NCBI GenBank assembly: GCA_026706025.1
Contig: JAPOZO010000084.1
Coordinates: forward strand, 79,107 to 143,106
Direction: 5' to 3'
Length of the DNA stretch: 64,000 nucleotides
Source of the DNA: Candidatus Poribacteria bacterium
Lineage (GTDB): Bacteria; Poribacteria; WGA-4E; WGA-3G
Shown here: positions 1-8,900 of the stretch, in pieces
How the letters are laid out: the number at the start of each line of letters is the position of its first letter
Numbering within the stretch: the first letter of the stretch is position 1
Notes under the pieces: generated by a model
Database searches by the model: none
What the model saw: only the letters and a program-made list of their open reading frames with translations
Told to the model about the DNA's origin: nothing
Made by a program: the position numbers and the translations under genes

Positions 1-1217
1 TACAGCTGGAGCGTCTCCTGATCCGCGTCCAAGTCTGCTATCAGCTGCTGGATGCGCGAACGTCCGCGCTTCGCCTTCGTGTATTTCTTAAAATAAGCCT
101 GGGCGTTGTCGGAAGGGGTCTGCTCTGGATTAAGCGGTATCAACATCTTTTCGAGTTCAGGACTATAGTAGTTCTGGAGCTCCACCTGTTGCTGTCCGCG
201 GGTGATCGTGTGTAGGTTGGCGAGGATTAATTCACCTTGAATGCGGTAATCTTCGGCTTTCTCTGCGCGTTCCAAATCGGTTTGTAGTGCCTTCGCCTTT
301 CGACGGAGTATCCCCTTCTGTTTCTTCAACGCCTGCGTCAGCGTCCGGCGTTCCGAAGCGATGTTCTCCTTCAAGGTAATCGCGTCGTAGTAGGCGCAGA
401 AGGCATCGCTCATCGTGTCGAATGTTTGAGAGGTGGCAGTCGGAAATTGCTGCAGCGGTAGTGCCGATACTGCGATTGGCGCGTTGCCATCCGTGAAGAG
501 TTGTGGTGAAGCGTGCTTCGGATCGAAATAGGCGATAACCTGCTGATAGGCATCCCAGAGTTCTGTCTCAGCCGCGCGTGCGACGACCTCTTTCGCGAGT
601 GCCGGACTGAAACCGTCAATCTTGTTAAAGAGCTGTCGCCAACTCACCTCTGCTTGTCCATCCATCAGTTCCGTAAACGCTGCCTTGTCTAACGTCAAAG
701 GGTCCACTTTCCCCTGTTGCGGTGGTAAAGTGTAAGTCTCACCGGGCAAAATTTCTCGGTGTCGGCTCATTGTCTCATCAATACGTTTGAGGCTTTCCAG
801 AATCCTGTCGTCGGTCGCATCTATGAGGATGATGTTGCTATGTTTGCCCATCATCTCTGCGATAACGGCTTTCGGGGAGGGTTGTATCGGTTCATCGGAG
901 ACGGGTTGGACGGTTATTTTAAGGATGCGATCCCAACCGAGTTGTTCAATCTCGGTAATCGTGCCGCCTCTGAGATGTGTTGTGAGGAAGTCTCCCAAAT
1001 AGGACTGTCTTTGTCCGGGTGGCGGCTTGTCAATGAGATGGATACGGGCATGCACCGAGTGTGCTGATACCGTGAGCCAGTGCGTCTCGGCAGCATGACT
1101 CATCCTGAATGAAAAGGCGTGTGCATTCGCTTGTTCGATGTGCCGAATTGTGCTGCCTAAAAGGGTCTCGCGGAGTTCTTGCGTAACAATGCGGAGTGCT
1201 AAAGAATCAAAAGACAT
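1..1217 (-). CDS. NFACT/RqcH-type (fibronectin-binding A family) protein, C-terminus off the left edge
   Basis: The reading frame opens with ATG at 1217 and stays open to the window edge (about 405 codons), so the C-terminus is missing. The start MSFDSLALRIVTQEL, then EMMGKHSNIILID (about residue 105) and SLKRIDETMSRHREILPG followed by YTLPP, match the NFACT-N domain of RqcH/Tae2/FbpA proteins. A lysine- and glutamate-rich coiled-coil stretch follows, as in the family. RqcH homologues bind obstructed 50S subunits carrying peptidyl-tRNA and recruit Ala-tRNA to add C-terminal tails; surface fibronectin binding is the older name. The gene lies 8 nt after a DapA-family gene in a four-gene minus-strand operon. 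Family assignment is strong. The NFACT-R part and the catalytic N-glycosylase-like residues cannot be fully judged because the gene is cut. Confidence 0.85.
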   Translation of the reverse strand, partial: MSFDSLALRIVTQELRETLLGSTIRHIEQANAHAFSFRMSHAAETHWLTVSAHSVHARIHLIDKPPPGQRQSYLGDFLTTHLRGGTITEIEQLGWDRILKITVQPVSDEPIQPSPKAVIAEMMGKHSNIILIDATDDRILESLKRIDETMSRHREILPGETYTLPPQQGKVDPLTLDKAAFTELMDGQAEVSWRQLFNKIDGFSPALAKEVVARAAETELWDAYQQVIAYFDPKHASPQLFTDGNAPIAVSALPLQQFPTATSQTFDTMSDAFCAYYDAITLKENIASERRTLTQALKKQKGILRRKAKALQTDLERAEKAEDYRIQGELILANLHTITRGQQQVELQNYYSPELEKMLIPLNPEQTPSDNAQAYFKKYTKAKRGRSRIQQLIADLDADQETLQL

Positions 1218-1225
1218 AGTAAAAT

Positions 1226-2164
1226 CTAATGGTAACGCTTCAAGTCTTGTGTTATCCCGCGGAGTTGGGCTTGGATTTCTGCAGGGACACGTGGATTAAA
1301 GGGACCGCCGGTGCCTGCAGCAATATCGTCGAAACCGCTTAAGATCATCGCCTCAACGACGGCAGAATAGTTATAGACCCGCTCGTTCATGAAACGGATC
1401 TCCTCAAGCGGTGCGATGTCGGCTTCAATCTGTGCAGAGGTCTCGTAATCACCACGGCGTTGTGCGTTGTTAATTTCGTCTGAGGCACGCGCGAACGCGA
1501 CGGCTATGCCGGAGGTGTGTCCTTTTGTGCCTAACTGTGCCGGTTGCGTACACCTGTCCCCGATCCCCCACATCACAATCCCACTATCACCGACACCTTC
1601 AACGAGTGGCTCAACATCTTCTTCTCCGGTGCCGATCTTCACACCAATGAAATGCGGGGAGTCGTTTAGGAGACGGATGACTGCTGCCAAGTCGCGCTTC
1701 TGACGGAAGTAGTAGAGAAACCGCGCGCCACAAGCAGTGCCGTATTTCTCTCCGAATTCCATGTATTGTTGGTAGACACCCTCTGGATTCGAGATCCCCG
1801 TCAGCGGCATAAGTAGATACGCATCTGGGGGTCTACTGAGCTCCGTTTGTGCTTCAATAAGTTGACCGGCTTGGCGGATGGGGTTGGGAACAATACCGGA
1901 TATGAGGATACCGTCGTCGCCGATTTGCTGTCCGGTTTTGTCAATGAGGCGCAGCTGCTCGGTCTCACTGATGTGGTGAATCAGGCTTGTTCCGGCGATT
2001 GCAATGACGCGCTGCCGTCCCTCGTCCAAGTAATTGTTGCGCATCAAATAGTCGATATTTTTGGCATGTCCTGTCCAATCAATCTTGTCCGCTTTGAAAG
2101 GGACGATAGGAATCGCAGTAACCGAGTTAAGCGCATCCAGTAGTTGTGGTATCTCTAATGACAT
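1226..2164 (-). CDS. Dihydrodipicolinate synthase (DapA)/N-acetylneuraminate lyase family aldolase
   Basis: 312 residues, the usual size for this TIM-barrel class I aldolase family. Visible marks are an N-terminal TAIPIVPF strand, a GTS motif near residue 59, a FLYYFRQ segment holding the conserved Tyr, and FIGVKIGT near residue 175 with the Schiff-base Lys. The GTSLIHH motif differs from the GGTTGE of true DapA, so the substrate is probably not aspartate semialdehyde; a sugar-acid or related keto acid is more likely. It sits between a membrane protein (11 nt gap) and the NFACT gene (8 nt gap). The lysine-pathway genes dapB and dapL are elsewhere in the window, which also argues against a housekeeping lysine role. 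The exact reaction is unknown. Confidence 0.85.
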   Translation of the reverse strand: MSLEIPQLLDALNSVTAIPIVPFKADKIDWTGHAKNIDYLMRNNYLDEGRQRVIAIAGTSLIHHISETEQLRLIDKTGQQIGDDGILISGIVPNPIRQAGQLIEAQTELSRPPDAYLLMPLTGISNPEGVYQQYMEFGEKYGTACGARFLYYFRQKRDLAAVIRLLNDSPHFIGVKIGTGEEDVEPLVEGVGDSGIVMWGIGDRCTQPAQLGTKGHTSGIAVAFARASDEINNAQRRGDYETSAQIEADIAPLEEIRFMNERVYNYSAVVEAMILSGFDDIAAGTGGPFNPRVPAEIQAQLRGITQDLKRYH

Positions 2165-2175
2165 AGTTTCTCCTT

Positions 2176-3000
2176 CTAAAATCTTTTCCGCAGGACAAGC
2201 ATGCCTGTCATTGCCCCTGTTGAACTGTCCGTCCGGACATCTATATCAAATGTGCGAGTTCGTGACTGGGAAATCGGATTTTGCAAGCGGGTATTGAAGC
2301 GTTTGGTTGTGATGCGCGCTTCCACTGCACTCACAACATGGTTTAAGATCGCAAATCCCAAGAAGTGTATCGCGCGTTTACCGGTATTGTTGGATTTTTG
2401 GCGTAAATCAAGAGCCCCCAACCGGTATTTTGAAATGATAGCCCTATCCTTAAGATCCTGAGAATTCTCATTTTTTAGATCGGGATCAAGATCCTTCCAA
2501 TACCATTTGCCGGTGCGCTTTTGGGTTGCCTCCGAATCATATCTGTGGTTCCACGTTTCATAGTCCGTGGCATGTTCATAATCTTCATTATTCCAATCTT
2601 CAAAGGAGCCAGCACCGATAAAAACAACGTTTTCTCTGACAGCCTCATAGCAATCATCAAGTATGTTTGAACCGGAGTTTCGCAAGATAAAAAAAGCTGT
2701 GAGGAAACCGACCTCTGCCGCGGCATAGATATACCCGCGCTTGGCTCCTGTGTAGAGTTGCCCCATACCGGGAATAACAAGTGAATAGAGAAACGCTTCA
2801 TTCGGGGATTTCCGAGGTTGAAGTGCTTGGCTTGTCGCCATGGGGACAGACGATTGGTTCGCGAGTGAGCGGGTACCGAGTTTAGAATCAAGCGCGAAAG
2901 CCGTGAACGGCTGCGCCTTGAAAACATCAGCAGCAAGGCAGACACCAGACGACAAACACAATAATAGTATAAGTATCAAAATTTGGGTATGAAATTTCAC
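2176..3000 (-). CDS. Exported membrane protein with DUF5683-like segment
   Basis: 274 residues. The N-terminus has a signal peptide (ILILILLLCLSSGVCLA). From about residue 65 the segment FLYSLVIPGMGQLYTGAKRG plus a hydrophobic helix resembles the DUF5683 family (PGxGQxY motif followed by membrane helices). The middle is charged, rich in Asp, Asn and Trp (EDWNNEDYEHATDYETW). A second hydrophobic stretch lies near residue 215. Family function is unknown; members often sit beside outer-membrane or cell-envelope genes, and here the upstream neighbour is a PorV-like protein 14 nt away. Assignment to DUF5683 is by motif only. Confidence 0.65.
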   Translation of the reverse strand: MKFHTQILILILLLCLSSGVCLAADVFKAQPFTAFALDSKLGTRSLANQSSVPMATSQALQPRKSPNEAFLYSLVIPGMGQLYTGAKRGYIYAAAEVGFLTAFFILRNSGSNILDDCYEAVRENVVFIGAGSFEDWNNEDYEHATDYETWNHRYDSEATQKRTGKWYWKDLDPDLKNENSQDLKDRAIISKYRLGALDLRQKSNNTGKRAIHFLGFAILNHVVSAVEARITTKRFNTRLQNPISQSRTRTFDIDVRTDSSTGAMTGMLVLRKRF

Positions 3001-3014
3001 TTTTAGTGTCCCTC

Positions 3015-4139
3015 TTAAAAGATGATTATGCCAGTCATTTCGATAAGCCGCTGATTGTTTGGACCGAAACTGGGACCGTAACTCAGATCAAGGTTGAAGA
3101 GATATATCTTCACGCCGATACCACCCGTAAAATAATCTGTCAAATTCGGTAGGTTGATACCGGGTTCAATCTTATAGCCGACCCGGATCGCAAGAATATC
3201 GCCGAGCCAGTACTCCAAACCGAGATTCTTTTGAAGATGTCGCCACTCAAATGCCCGGATACCGACACCACGATCAGAGAGCAGTTGTTCCCGCGTCAGT
3301 TTTTCCTCTCTTTCGGCGTTAAGCCGTTCCAAATCAACCGCTAATTCGTGTTCATCTTCTGCCAATTTATCAATGTATGCGGTGATACCGCTGACAAAGC
3401 GGACGTGATTATACTTACCGCGATAAAGGCTCATAGACGTACCGAGACGTAGAAACCGAGGTAACGGGTCTGCTTGGTTTTCATCAATAAAAGAGATACC
3501 GGGTCCGATGTTCTGAATTGCGGCACCGACTGTTGTCGGTATGAGATCAAATGGTAAGAGGTATTGCATGCCGAAATCAACGGCATAAGAACTGCCGTTC
3601 TCACGTCCGAGTACCATCCGAATCATTTTGCCGTTAATGCCTGCCGATAAGGACTCCGTAATCCGATCTGCGTAGGAGAATGTCAAGGCGAAGTTGGTGC
3701 CAAGGCTCTCTTCGCGAAGGATTTCGGGAGAATCTGTCGTAACAGGGATAGTGCCCTGTCCTTGCATCTGAAGCGTTGCGCCGACAGTTCCGAAATCGCC
3801 GAGCGGCATCGCACCAGAGAGGAAAGTATAGTACAATCCTTCACCGGCTTCCCCGAAGGGTCCGCTGTAATCTGTATAGAACATTGAGGCTTGCGCCGCT
3901 TTTTTACCGGAGCGGAGTCTGCTTTCAGGCAAATCTGCAAGCCCGCTTGGATTCCAGAGGGATGCCGTCACATCGCCAGACATCGCAGAAAAAGCATCAC
4001 CGAGGGCTCTTGCGCGCGCGCCACCGCCGAGGTTCAATATCTGCGCGCCGGTGCGCCCGGGTCCCGCAAGTACCGGAACCGGCAGCAAGACGGTCAGCAA
4101 TAAAAGTAGTATCACGGTTTTTCGTATAGAAACGTACAC
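3015..4139 (-). CDS. PorV/PorQ-like outer-membrane beta-barrel protein
   Basis: The GARARALGDAFSAMSGD and NPSGLA motifs after a signal peptide are typical of the PorV/PorQ (UPF0164-like) family of outer-membrane proteins. The rest alternates short amphipathic strands and ends in aromatic-hydrophobic residues (LIEMTGIIIF), as barrels do. An insert around residues 255-295 is Glu-rich. I choose GTG at 4139 because AGGAG lies at 4150-4154 and the product then begins with a compact signal peptide (VSIRKTVILLLLLTVLL). A TTG at 4166 would add nine residues and has no good ribosome site. First gene of the operon with the DUF5683-like, DapA-family and NFACT genes. PorV acts in type IX secretion in Bacteroidota; that role cannot be assumed here. 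Confidence 0.8.
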   Translation of the reverse strand: MYVSIRKTVILLLLLTVLLPVPVLAGPGRTGAQILNLGGGARARALGDAFSAMSGDVTASLWNPSGLADLPESRLRSGKKAAQASMFYTDYSGPFGEAGEGLYYTFLSGAMPLGDFGTVGATLQMQGQGTIPVTTDSPEILREESLGTNFALTFSYADRITESLSAGINGKMIRMVLGRENGSSYAVDFGMQYLLPFDLIPTTVGAAIQNIGPGISFIDENQADPLPRFLRLGTSMSLYRGKYNHVRFVSGITAYIDKLAEDEHELAVDLERLNAEREEKLTREQLLSDRGVGIRAFEWRHLQKNLGLEYWLGDILAIRVGYKIEPGINLPNLTDYFTGGIGVKIYLFNLDLSYGPSFGPNNQRLIEMTGIIIF

Positions 4140-4166
4140 TGAATTGTAGCTCCTCTTGTCAATCAA

Positions 4167-4442
4167 ATTTTAATTCTAACCTTATTATATATTTGTTTGC
4201 CATATAGTATATAATAACGCATTTGACCTTAAAAACGCAAATCGGTTTAATTTGTTTACCAGAAGCACTTAGTTTTATACTATAGTTTGGACAATTTTTG
4301 AGAATTCTTATGGGATTTATAAGATAAAGACAACGCAATACCTAAAGCGTTTATCACACCGCATCCCTCCAATTCACTAAAATTGACACTTATGCTTCTT
4401 TTTTACCCGCACCTACCAATCTGGAGAATACAATTTGCGGCA
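4167..4442. other. AT-rich intergenic segment with no recognised gene
   Basis: Region between the porin start and the STAS terminator. AT-rich, contains several TATA-like strings but no coding frame or repeat that I can support. Confidence 0.4.
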
Positions 4443-4476
4443 CAAAAAAAAAGGGACTGGTAAAACCAGTCCCTTT
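4443..4476 (-). terminator. Rho-independent terminator of the STAS gene
   Basis: Perfect 11-bp stem AAAGGGACTGG / CCAGTCCCTTT (4450-4460 and 4466-4476) with loop TAAAA, followed on the minus strand by a run of T. It lies 24 bp after the stop codon of the STAS gene. Confidence 0.9.
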
Positions 4477-4500
4477 CGACGTTCTACTGAGCGTTAGACG

Positions 4501-4842
4501 CTATGCGGAGAGTGCCGCAACGGCATCAGCCTCGCTGTCGAAGTGTTCAAACTCAGTTATAATCCGAGTCATAACGAGTATGTTTCTTATATTTGTTCCG
4601 ACATTGATAACCCCAATGCGACCATTCTTTCGCTTTGTCATGGCACGTGCGTCCAGAAGTGCGCCAAGCCCTGCACTATCAATCTTATTGACTTTCCCAA
4701 AATTGATGAGAATGCGGGGTGTGTCGTAATCCTCTATTTGGGGTGAGAGTGTTTCCCATAATCCTAATATTGAGGCTCCGACAATCTTTCCATTGGGTTC
4801 CAAAATCGAAATACCATTTTGCTGGCGAATTTGTGTAGTCAT
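4501..4842 (-). CDS. STAS-domain anti-sigma factor antagonist (SpoIIAA/RsbV-like)
   Basis: 113 residues, one STAS domain, the normal size for stand-alone antagonists. The motif KIDSAGLGALLDA near residue 55 contains the Ser that partner kinases phosphorylate and SpoIIE-type phosphatases dephosphorylate. Such proteins bind a GHKL anti-sigma kinase and free a sigma factor or output protein. No anti-sigma kinase is adjacent. A large SpoIIE phosphatase sensor is encoded at 40600-44583 and could act on this or another antagonist, but that link is inference. The gene is single, ended by a strong terminator. An AT-rich region upstream probably holds its promoter. Confidence 0.9.
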   Translation of the reverse strand: MTTQIRQQNGISILEPNGKIVGASILGLWETLSPQIEDYDTPRILINFGKVNKIDSAGLGALLDARAMTKRKNGRIGVINVGTNIRNILVMTRIITEFEHFDSEADAVAALSA

Positions 4843-5173
4843 TTTTTTGCTCCCTATGTTTTTTAGATCACAATTTAGTTTGCTTAATTTTTTTCATCGT
4901 TTGAACGTTATTTAACCGTTCAATGTGAGTATTTGTTACTTTAGACTCCTTAAATCAAAAAAAGTTCAATATTTTTTAAAATTTATTGGTAAATTATCAA
5001 AATATGTAAATATTTATGGGTAGATGTGCCAATAGCGAAGTGTTCAAAATATCCTTGATAAGGAGGTTAAAGTCGTTAACTTGGCACTCGCGCTGCAAAA
5101 TATGTTATAATTTTACCAACCCTGAAAATCTATAAATAAAATAGCACAAGTTAACCAAGAAGGACTCTCAAAA
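4843..5173. other. AT-rich divergent intergenic region
   Basis: Very AT-rich region between the divergent STAS and metallopeptidase genes. For the plus gene a possible promoter is TTGGCA (5081-5086), 19 bp, TATAAT (5106-5111). AAGGA just before ATG 5174 is the ribosome site. No gene or repeat seen. Confidence 0.45.
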
Positions 5174-5836
5174 ATGCGAACACCAAACGTTTCGGAAGCA
5201 AAAGAAAAAATTCAAGTCATAAAATACCTCGATGTCGGCGAGATGACGATCACAGGTTCGGGTAAGGTGAATGATAAGGCTTTTTACGCGGCGAAGGAAA
5301 TTGTTTTGACAATCACTGCCAAACGCCCAGAGATCCTGAGTAAACTCTCAGGTTATGAATTTATCCTTATCGCGCCCGGTGAGAGCATCACAGCCTCGCT
5401 CGGATGGGAGGAGAGCAAGTCGCGTCTCAGGGGTCTCGCTTTAACACCGCAAGAGTCCCTGGGGTTCCCAGGTCGTTTCGCCGCTTATATTGAAAGGAAA
5501 AAGAAGCCGAGCATGGACACATTCGTTCACGAGTTCGGGCATGCAGTCCATTCTGTCGCTTCAAAGATGGACCCAGAATTCAATCCCTCATTAAATCGTG
5601 CTTACCATCAGGCGATGAAACTCGGATTATGGAGAGACAAGTATTTTTCTGTAGATAACTGGAAGTTAGAATCCTCGCCAGTAGGTGAGTATTGGGCAGA
5701 AGGTGTCCGTATGTGGTATTATGTCGGCAAAAATCAAGAATTTAAAACCAGAAATGCGTTCAAGAAATACGATCCAGGGATTACGGACTTGATTGGTCTC
5801 TGGCTGTCGGAAGAGAAAATCCCACACGGATACTAA
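5174..5836 (+). CDS. HExxH zinc metallopeptidase-like protein
   Basis: 220 residues, no signal peptide or membrane segment. DTFVHEFGHAVHSVASK around residue 120 carries the HExxH zinc site. GEYWAEGVRMWYYVGKN about 50 residues later offers a Glu third ligand, so it is a gluzincin-like arrangement resembling the anthrax lethal-factor type catalytic domain (HEFGH plus a distal Glu). The N-terminal half has a small alpha/beta part and an Ile/Leu-rich helix. It is a lone gene with an upstream promoter-like region. Peptidase activity is predicted from the motif; the substrate is unknown. No immunity or partner gene is visible. Confidence 0.7.
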   Translation: MRTPNVSEAKEKIQVIKYLDVGEMTITGSGKVNDKAFYAAKEIVLTITAKRPEILSKLSGYEFILIAPGESITASLGWEESKSRLRGLALTPQESLGFPGRFAAYIERKKKPSMDTFVHEFGHAVHSVASKMDPEFNPSLNRAYHQAMKLGLWRDKYFSVDNWKLESSPVGEYWAEGVRMWYYVGKNQEFKTRNAFKKYDPGITDLIGLWLSEEKIPHGY

Positions 5837-6227
5837 TGGTTCCAAGGTTCGGTAATCCTCAGGCCCGGTAGGTGCGGTTTTGCAGCGTGTCATAAGCGTC
5901 AATTTTAGAAAAAACAACCCTCTCGGCACCCTGACTCGGACAGGCGGTTTCCTAACGCTTTACACTTTTGCTTTCTGAACTCTGATTTCTCTGATGGTTA
6001 TGATTTCCATGATAAGAGAACCCATCACAAGCAACTGAATACTGAAAATCCATGCATGGCGACTCAGCAATTCCGCAGGAACGCCCTCTCTGTAGCAACT
6101 TCAACACCACAATCAAAACCTTATTTTTCATCACTGACCCTTTCGCTTTCCCTGTAAGACGGATTTCCAAATCTCGAATTCTTTGACACAACCGATTCTA
6201 ATGACAACTGAAAACGACAACATTTGA
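5837..6227. other. Intergenic region with part of a dispersed repeat
   Basis: Holds one partial copy of a repeat, CAGGCCCGGTAGGTGCGGTT at about 5860-5879, also found inside the MITE at 49665-49796. A minus-strand open frame at 5952-6191 is low in coding character and I do not call it. Confidence 0.5.
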
Positions 6228-6257
6228 TTGCCACCCACACCATAAATCTGCTATACT
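6228..6257 (+). promoter_or_regulatory. Candidate sigma-70 promoter for the EcfT-like gene
   Basis: TTGCCA at 6228-6233, 18-bp spacer, TATACT at 6252-6257, about 20 bp before ATG 6277. Sequence match only. Confidence 0.45.
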
Positions 6258-6276
6258 TGTCTGAAAAAGTCACACA

Positions 6277-7134
6277 ATGCGCACTACGATACTTGAACCC
6301 CGCACAAAAATCCTGACGATGCTTATCGCTGGGTGTCTCGTCATTTTGCTGGACAGCCCGACGGCATTGCTCGCCTGTTTCCTCGGTAGCCTGACGCTCA
6401 TTGCGCTGTCGGGACCGACGTGGCGGCAGATTGGGTTGCTTTGTGCGTTTCTCTTTTTCACAACGTGGGGACTCATTTACAGTCAAGCGATCTTCTATAA
6501 CGAATTTCCGCGCACCGCGCTATTCACGCTCGTGCCACCGGAATTTCCACTCATAGGAAAGATGACAGGTGGGATTCGGGTCTATCGGGAAGGGCTATTC
6601 CACGGGATTATTCAATCGCTCCGTTTCAACACGACGCTCGCCATCGGGTGTTTTATCGTCTGGACGACGCAACCCCGGGACCTGCTCCTCGCCTTGTCGC
6701 AGTTACGCGTACCAGCAACGCTCGCCTTTATGGTGACGACGGCATTGCATTTTATTCCGGTTGTTGCGAATGAAGCGTCGGCTGTGTTTCGGTCGCAACG
6801 GTTAAGAGGGTTCCGCTATTTTCGGCTCAATCTACTCGCTACGTGCCGCGGTGTGATCAATAGTTTCCGTCCTATTTTGGCAGGGAACATTCGGCACGCG
6901 ACGCATCTCGGTGAATCGGTTGAGAGTCGAGGGTTCTCACCGGAGACGGCAGGGCAGCGTACTTCGCTGCGGACGCTGAAGATGGGCGCGTGGGATTTTG
7001 GGCTTCTTGCGGTGTTGACTGCTTGTTTAATCAGTATTATTGGGTTGAAACTGCTCTATTTCTGTTATGCGAACGGGTTTTATTACGCATCATGGTTGCG
7101 GCATGTGTATACCTTTACGCGCGAAGTATTGTGA
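6277..7134 (+). CDS. Energy-coupling factor transporter transmembrane protein (EcfT/CbiQ family)
   Basis: 285 residues with four to six hydrophobic helices and a cytoplasmic stretch carrying the two short motifs that couple EcfT to the ATPases: SQRLRG near residue 170 and VESRGF near residue 225 (family form ARG, twice). EcfT links EcfA/EcfA' ATPases to a substrate-binding S component for uptake of vitamins or metal ions. No EcfA or S component gene flanks it, so it is an orphan here and would need partners encoded elsewhere. It follows a promoter-like sequence directly and is followed by a repeat-rich gap. Substrate cannot be told. Confidence 0.85.
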   Translation: MRTTILEPRTKILTMLIAGCLVILLDSPTALLACFLGSLTLIALSGPTWRQIGLLCAFLFFTTWGLIYSQAIFYNEFPRTALFTLVPPEFPLIGKMTGGIRVYREGLFHGIIQSLRFNTTLAIGCFIVWTTQPRDLLLALSQLRVPATLAFMVTTALHFIPVVANEASAVFRSQRLRGFRYFRLNLLATCRGVINSFRPILAGNIRHATHLGESVESRGFSPETAGQRTSLRTLKMGAWDFGLLAVLTACLISIIGLKLLYFCYANGFYYASWLRHVYTFTREVL

Positions 7135-7137
7135 TCG

Positions 7138-7290
7138 ACTATTAGCCATCAGTTGTCAGCAAGAATAGCCATCAGCCATTAGCAATCAGCAAAGAAGTAT
7201 TTGATTTAATCAGAAACTCTTTTACTGACGGCTGACAGTTTTTTCGGAGAAAAAAACGCCCTAACTGCTGACGGCTAATCCCTTGACAAC
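7138..7290. repeat. Dispersed intergenic repeat (CATCAG/GTCAGC type) between convergent genes
   Basis: Several short degenerate units such as GCCATCAGTTGTCAGC and GCCATCAGCCATTAGC, with an inverted counterpart CTGACGGCTGACAG and GCTGACGGCTAA at the right and an A/T hairpin-like TTTTTTCGGAGAAAAAAA at 7246-7263. It belongs to the same loose family as the copies near 7830, 9655, 21180 and 45830. Confidence 0.7.
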
Positions 7291-7294
7291 TATT

Positions 7295-7816
7295 TTACCG
7301 TCCGACTTCCCATGCGAGATGTTGCAATTCGGGTCCGATCAATTTTTCCCATGCGAGTTGTACAGCCGCGGTTGATCCCGGTGTAGAAATAACCACTTTG
7401 CCACGATAGACACCCGCCGTTGCTCTTGATAGCATCGCCGCTGCACCGACCTGATCATAACTGAACATCCGAAAGAGCTCCCCAAATCCGGGCAACGTCT
7501 TTTCCAATTTGCGATTCAGAATGTCAAACGTCGTGTCGCGTGGGGCGATCCCTGTACCACCGTTGAACAGGATGACTTGTGCGTCGCTTTCTGCCATTTG
7601 ATCTAATACTGCGGCGACTTGGTCGGGTTCGTCTTTTATGATTTGGTAGGCAGTGACGCTGTTCCCGTCTGCGGCGAGCTGTTCGCGTAGGAACGCAGCG
7701 TTTTTGTCTGTTTCCGGCGTGCGGGTGTCACTGACGGTAACGATCGCGACGGCGACAGGTCCTTCTTCGGTCGCCATTTCTCGGTGTTGTTGTGTACTTG
7801 TAGAAGTTGTTGACAT
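7295..7816 (-). CDS. moaB: MoaB/Mog-family molybdopterin biosynthesis protein
   Basis: 173 residues. [30 protein letters not shown] (about residues 84-97) and [12 protein letters not shown] are the conserved motifs of the MoaB/MogA/GephyrinG domain, which adenylylates molybdopterin before molybdenum insertion. The GGTG and RD residues that bind the pterin and nucleotide are present. Length fits stand-alone MoaB. It has a short Ser/Thr/Gln-rich N-terminal tail. No other molybdenum-cofactor gene is in the window. Whether it acts as MogA-like adenylyltransferase or is the non-essential MoaB form is not decidable. Confidence 0.88.
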   Translation of the reverse strand: MSTTSTSTQQHREMATEEGPVAVAIVTVSDTRTPETDKNAAFLREQLAADGNSVTAYQIIKDEPDQVAAVLDQMAESDAQVILFNGGTGIAPRDTTFDILNRKLEKTLPGFGELFRMFSYDQVGAAAMLSRATAGVYRGKVVISTPGSTAAVQLAWEKLIGPELQHLAWEVGR

Positions 7817-7827
7817 TATTATTCCTT

Positions 7828-7885
7828 TCAGTTAATAGTTAACAGTTACCAGTTGTGAGTACGATTTTTCTGCGAAAAATCTTTC
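7828..7885. repeat. Dispersed repeat with short perfect hairpin
   Basis: AGTTAATAGTTAACAGTTACCAG followed by hairpin GATTTTTC-TGC-GAAAAATC (7863-7881) and CTTTCAG. The same layout with a longer stem occurs at 45857-45879, and decayed copies lie near 9676 and 7246. Confidence 0.75.
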
Positions 7886-7889
7886 AGTT

Positions 7890-8852
7890 TCAGAAAAGTG
7901 GTATTTGCTCAGCAGAATTCTGATTTGAGATTGGAATAGGTTCCGTTGTTTTGACAAAGGCACGTTCAACAATTTCCTTTGCACCATTGGTGGGATCGAG
8001 GCTATGACCTCCCAACTCAATCAGCGCGGCGTTCCCTTCCGGAGCATTGTCAAGGCAATTGGGGTTGAGTACAAAAAGCGGTAAACCCATACTGAGAGCC
8101 GTTTTCGCAGCGTTGAAAGTCCCGCTCATTTTACCTTGCGCATCTCGTTCAGGTCCCGATTCAATGACAACAACTGCTTTAGAGAGTGCACACACAAGTT
8201 TGTTTCGTGCCATTGCGTTGCGTGCAATCCATTTGGTATCTGGATCAAACTGTGAAACCGCGAGGACATCTCGGTCCCAATTGAATTTTTTAAATGCGTT
8301 TTTCTGACGCAGTTGGTTGATGCCATTCGGAAGGACAAGAGTCGTTGTTCCCTCTGCCTCTAATGCACCTAAGTGTGCTTCTGAGTCAACACCTTTGGCA
8401 TATCCAGAGACAACGTTTATGCTTTCGCTTGCAAGATCATTGGCAAGTTTTCTTGCAATACGAATTCCTTTACCCGACACGTTCCGTGCACCCACGATTG
8501 CGACGCTATCCGATATGAGACGTTTTTGCTGCCCTTTAACAAATAGGATCGGGGCAATTTCAAGGAGATGTGGCGGAAAATCTGGGTGACCGGGATAAAT
8601 AATATCAATTCCCTGCTTTTTAAGTTGCTCGTAAGCCGTAGTCACCTTTTCTCTCTCTTCTGCCCGGATTTTTCCATTAAGAATTTTCGCTAATTTGGGA
8701 AACTTTGCCGAGAGATCGCTTTGACTGCGCGGCAGCATTTCTGGGTTTAGGTTTTCTGCCTCTAATGTTTTAGCAACAGATACCAGAAGTTTGGGCCCTA
8801 TGCCTCGTGTCTTAAAGAGCCGAAACCAGAAATAATCTCTATTAATGTTCAT
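7890..8852 (-). CDS. DprA/Smf-like SLOG-domain protein
   Basis: 320 residues. The Rossmann-like DprA core is clear: VGARNVSGKGIRIARKLA, then SGYAKGVDSEAHLGAL, then the VLPNGI strand and an extended nucleotide or ssDNA-binding loop. The first 70 residues are a helix-hairpin-like region (TRGIGPKLL). DprA loads RecA on incoming ssDNA in transformation. Here the gene is 48 nt after a phosphoribosyltransferase gene on the same strand, a pairing reported for SLOG/DprA proteins in predicted nucleotide-centred conflict systems. The usual C-terminal winged helix is not obvious. So it may be a specialised DprA, not the housekeeping one. The C-terminal coding end abuts a dispersed repeat. Confidence 0.85.
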   Translation of the reverse strand: MNINRDYFWFRLFKTRGIGPKLLVSVAKTLEAENLNPEMLPRSQSDLSAKFPKLAKILNGKIRAEEREKVTTAYEQLKKQGIDIIYPGHPDFPPHLLEIAPILFVKGQQKRLISDSVAIVGARNVSGKGIRIARKLANDLASESINVVSGYAKGVDSEAHLGALEAEGTTTLVLPNGINQLRQKNAFKKFNWDRDVLAVSQFDPDTKWIARNAMARNKLVCALSKAVVVIESGPERDAQGKMSGTFNAAKTALSMGLPLFVLNPNCLDNAPEGNAALIELGGHSLDPTNGAKEIVERAFVKTTEPIPISNQNSAEQIPLF

Positions 8853-8900
8853 CTTCCTGTCCTTATTTGGTCAGTTTTAGTAACGCTGCAATTCATATCT

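Noticed and set aside
1226..2164. Calling the aldolase DapA of lysine synthesis
   Set aside because: The GGTTGE motif is replaced by GTSLIHH, and the gene is not with dapB or dapL.
5952..6191. 79-residue minus-strand open frame starting MCQRIRDLEIRL
   Set aside because: No ribosome site, low-complexity Asn/His/Ser composition and no recognisable fold; another frame over the same bases looks equally protein-like, so it is probably repeat-derived.
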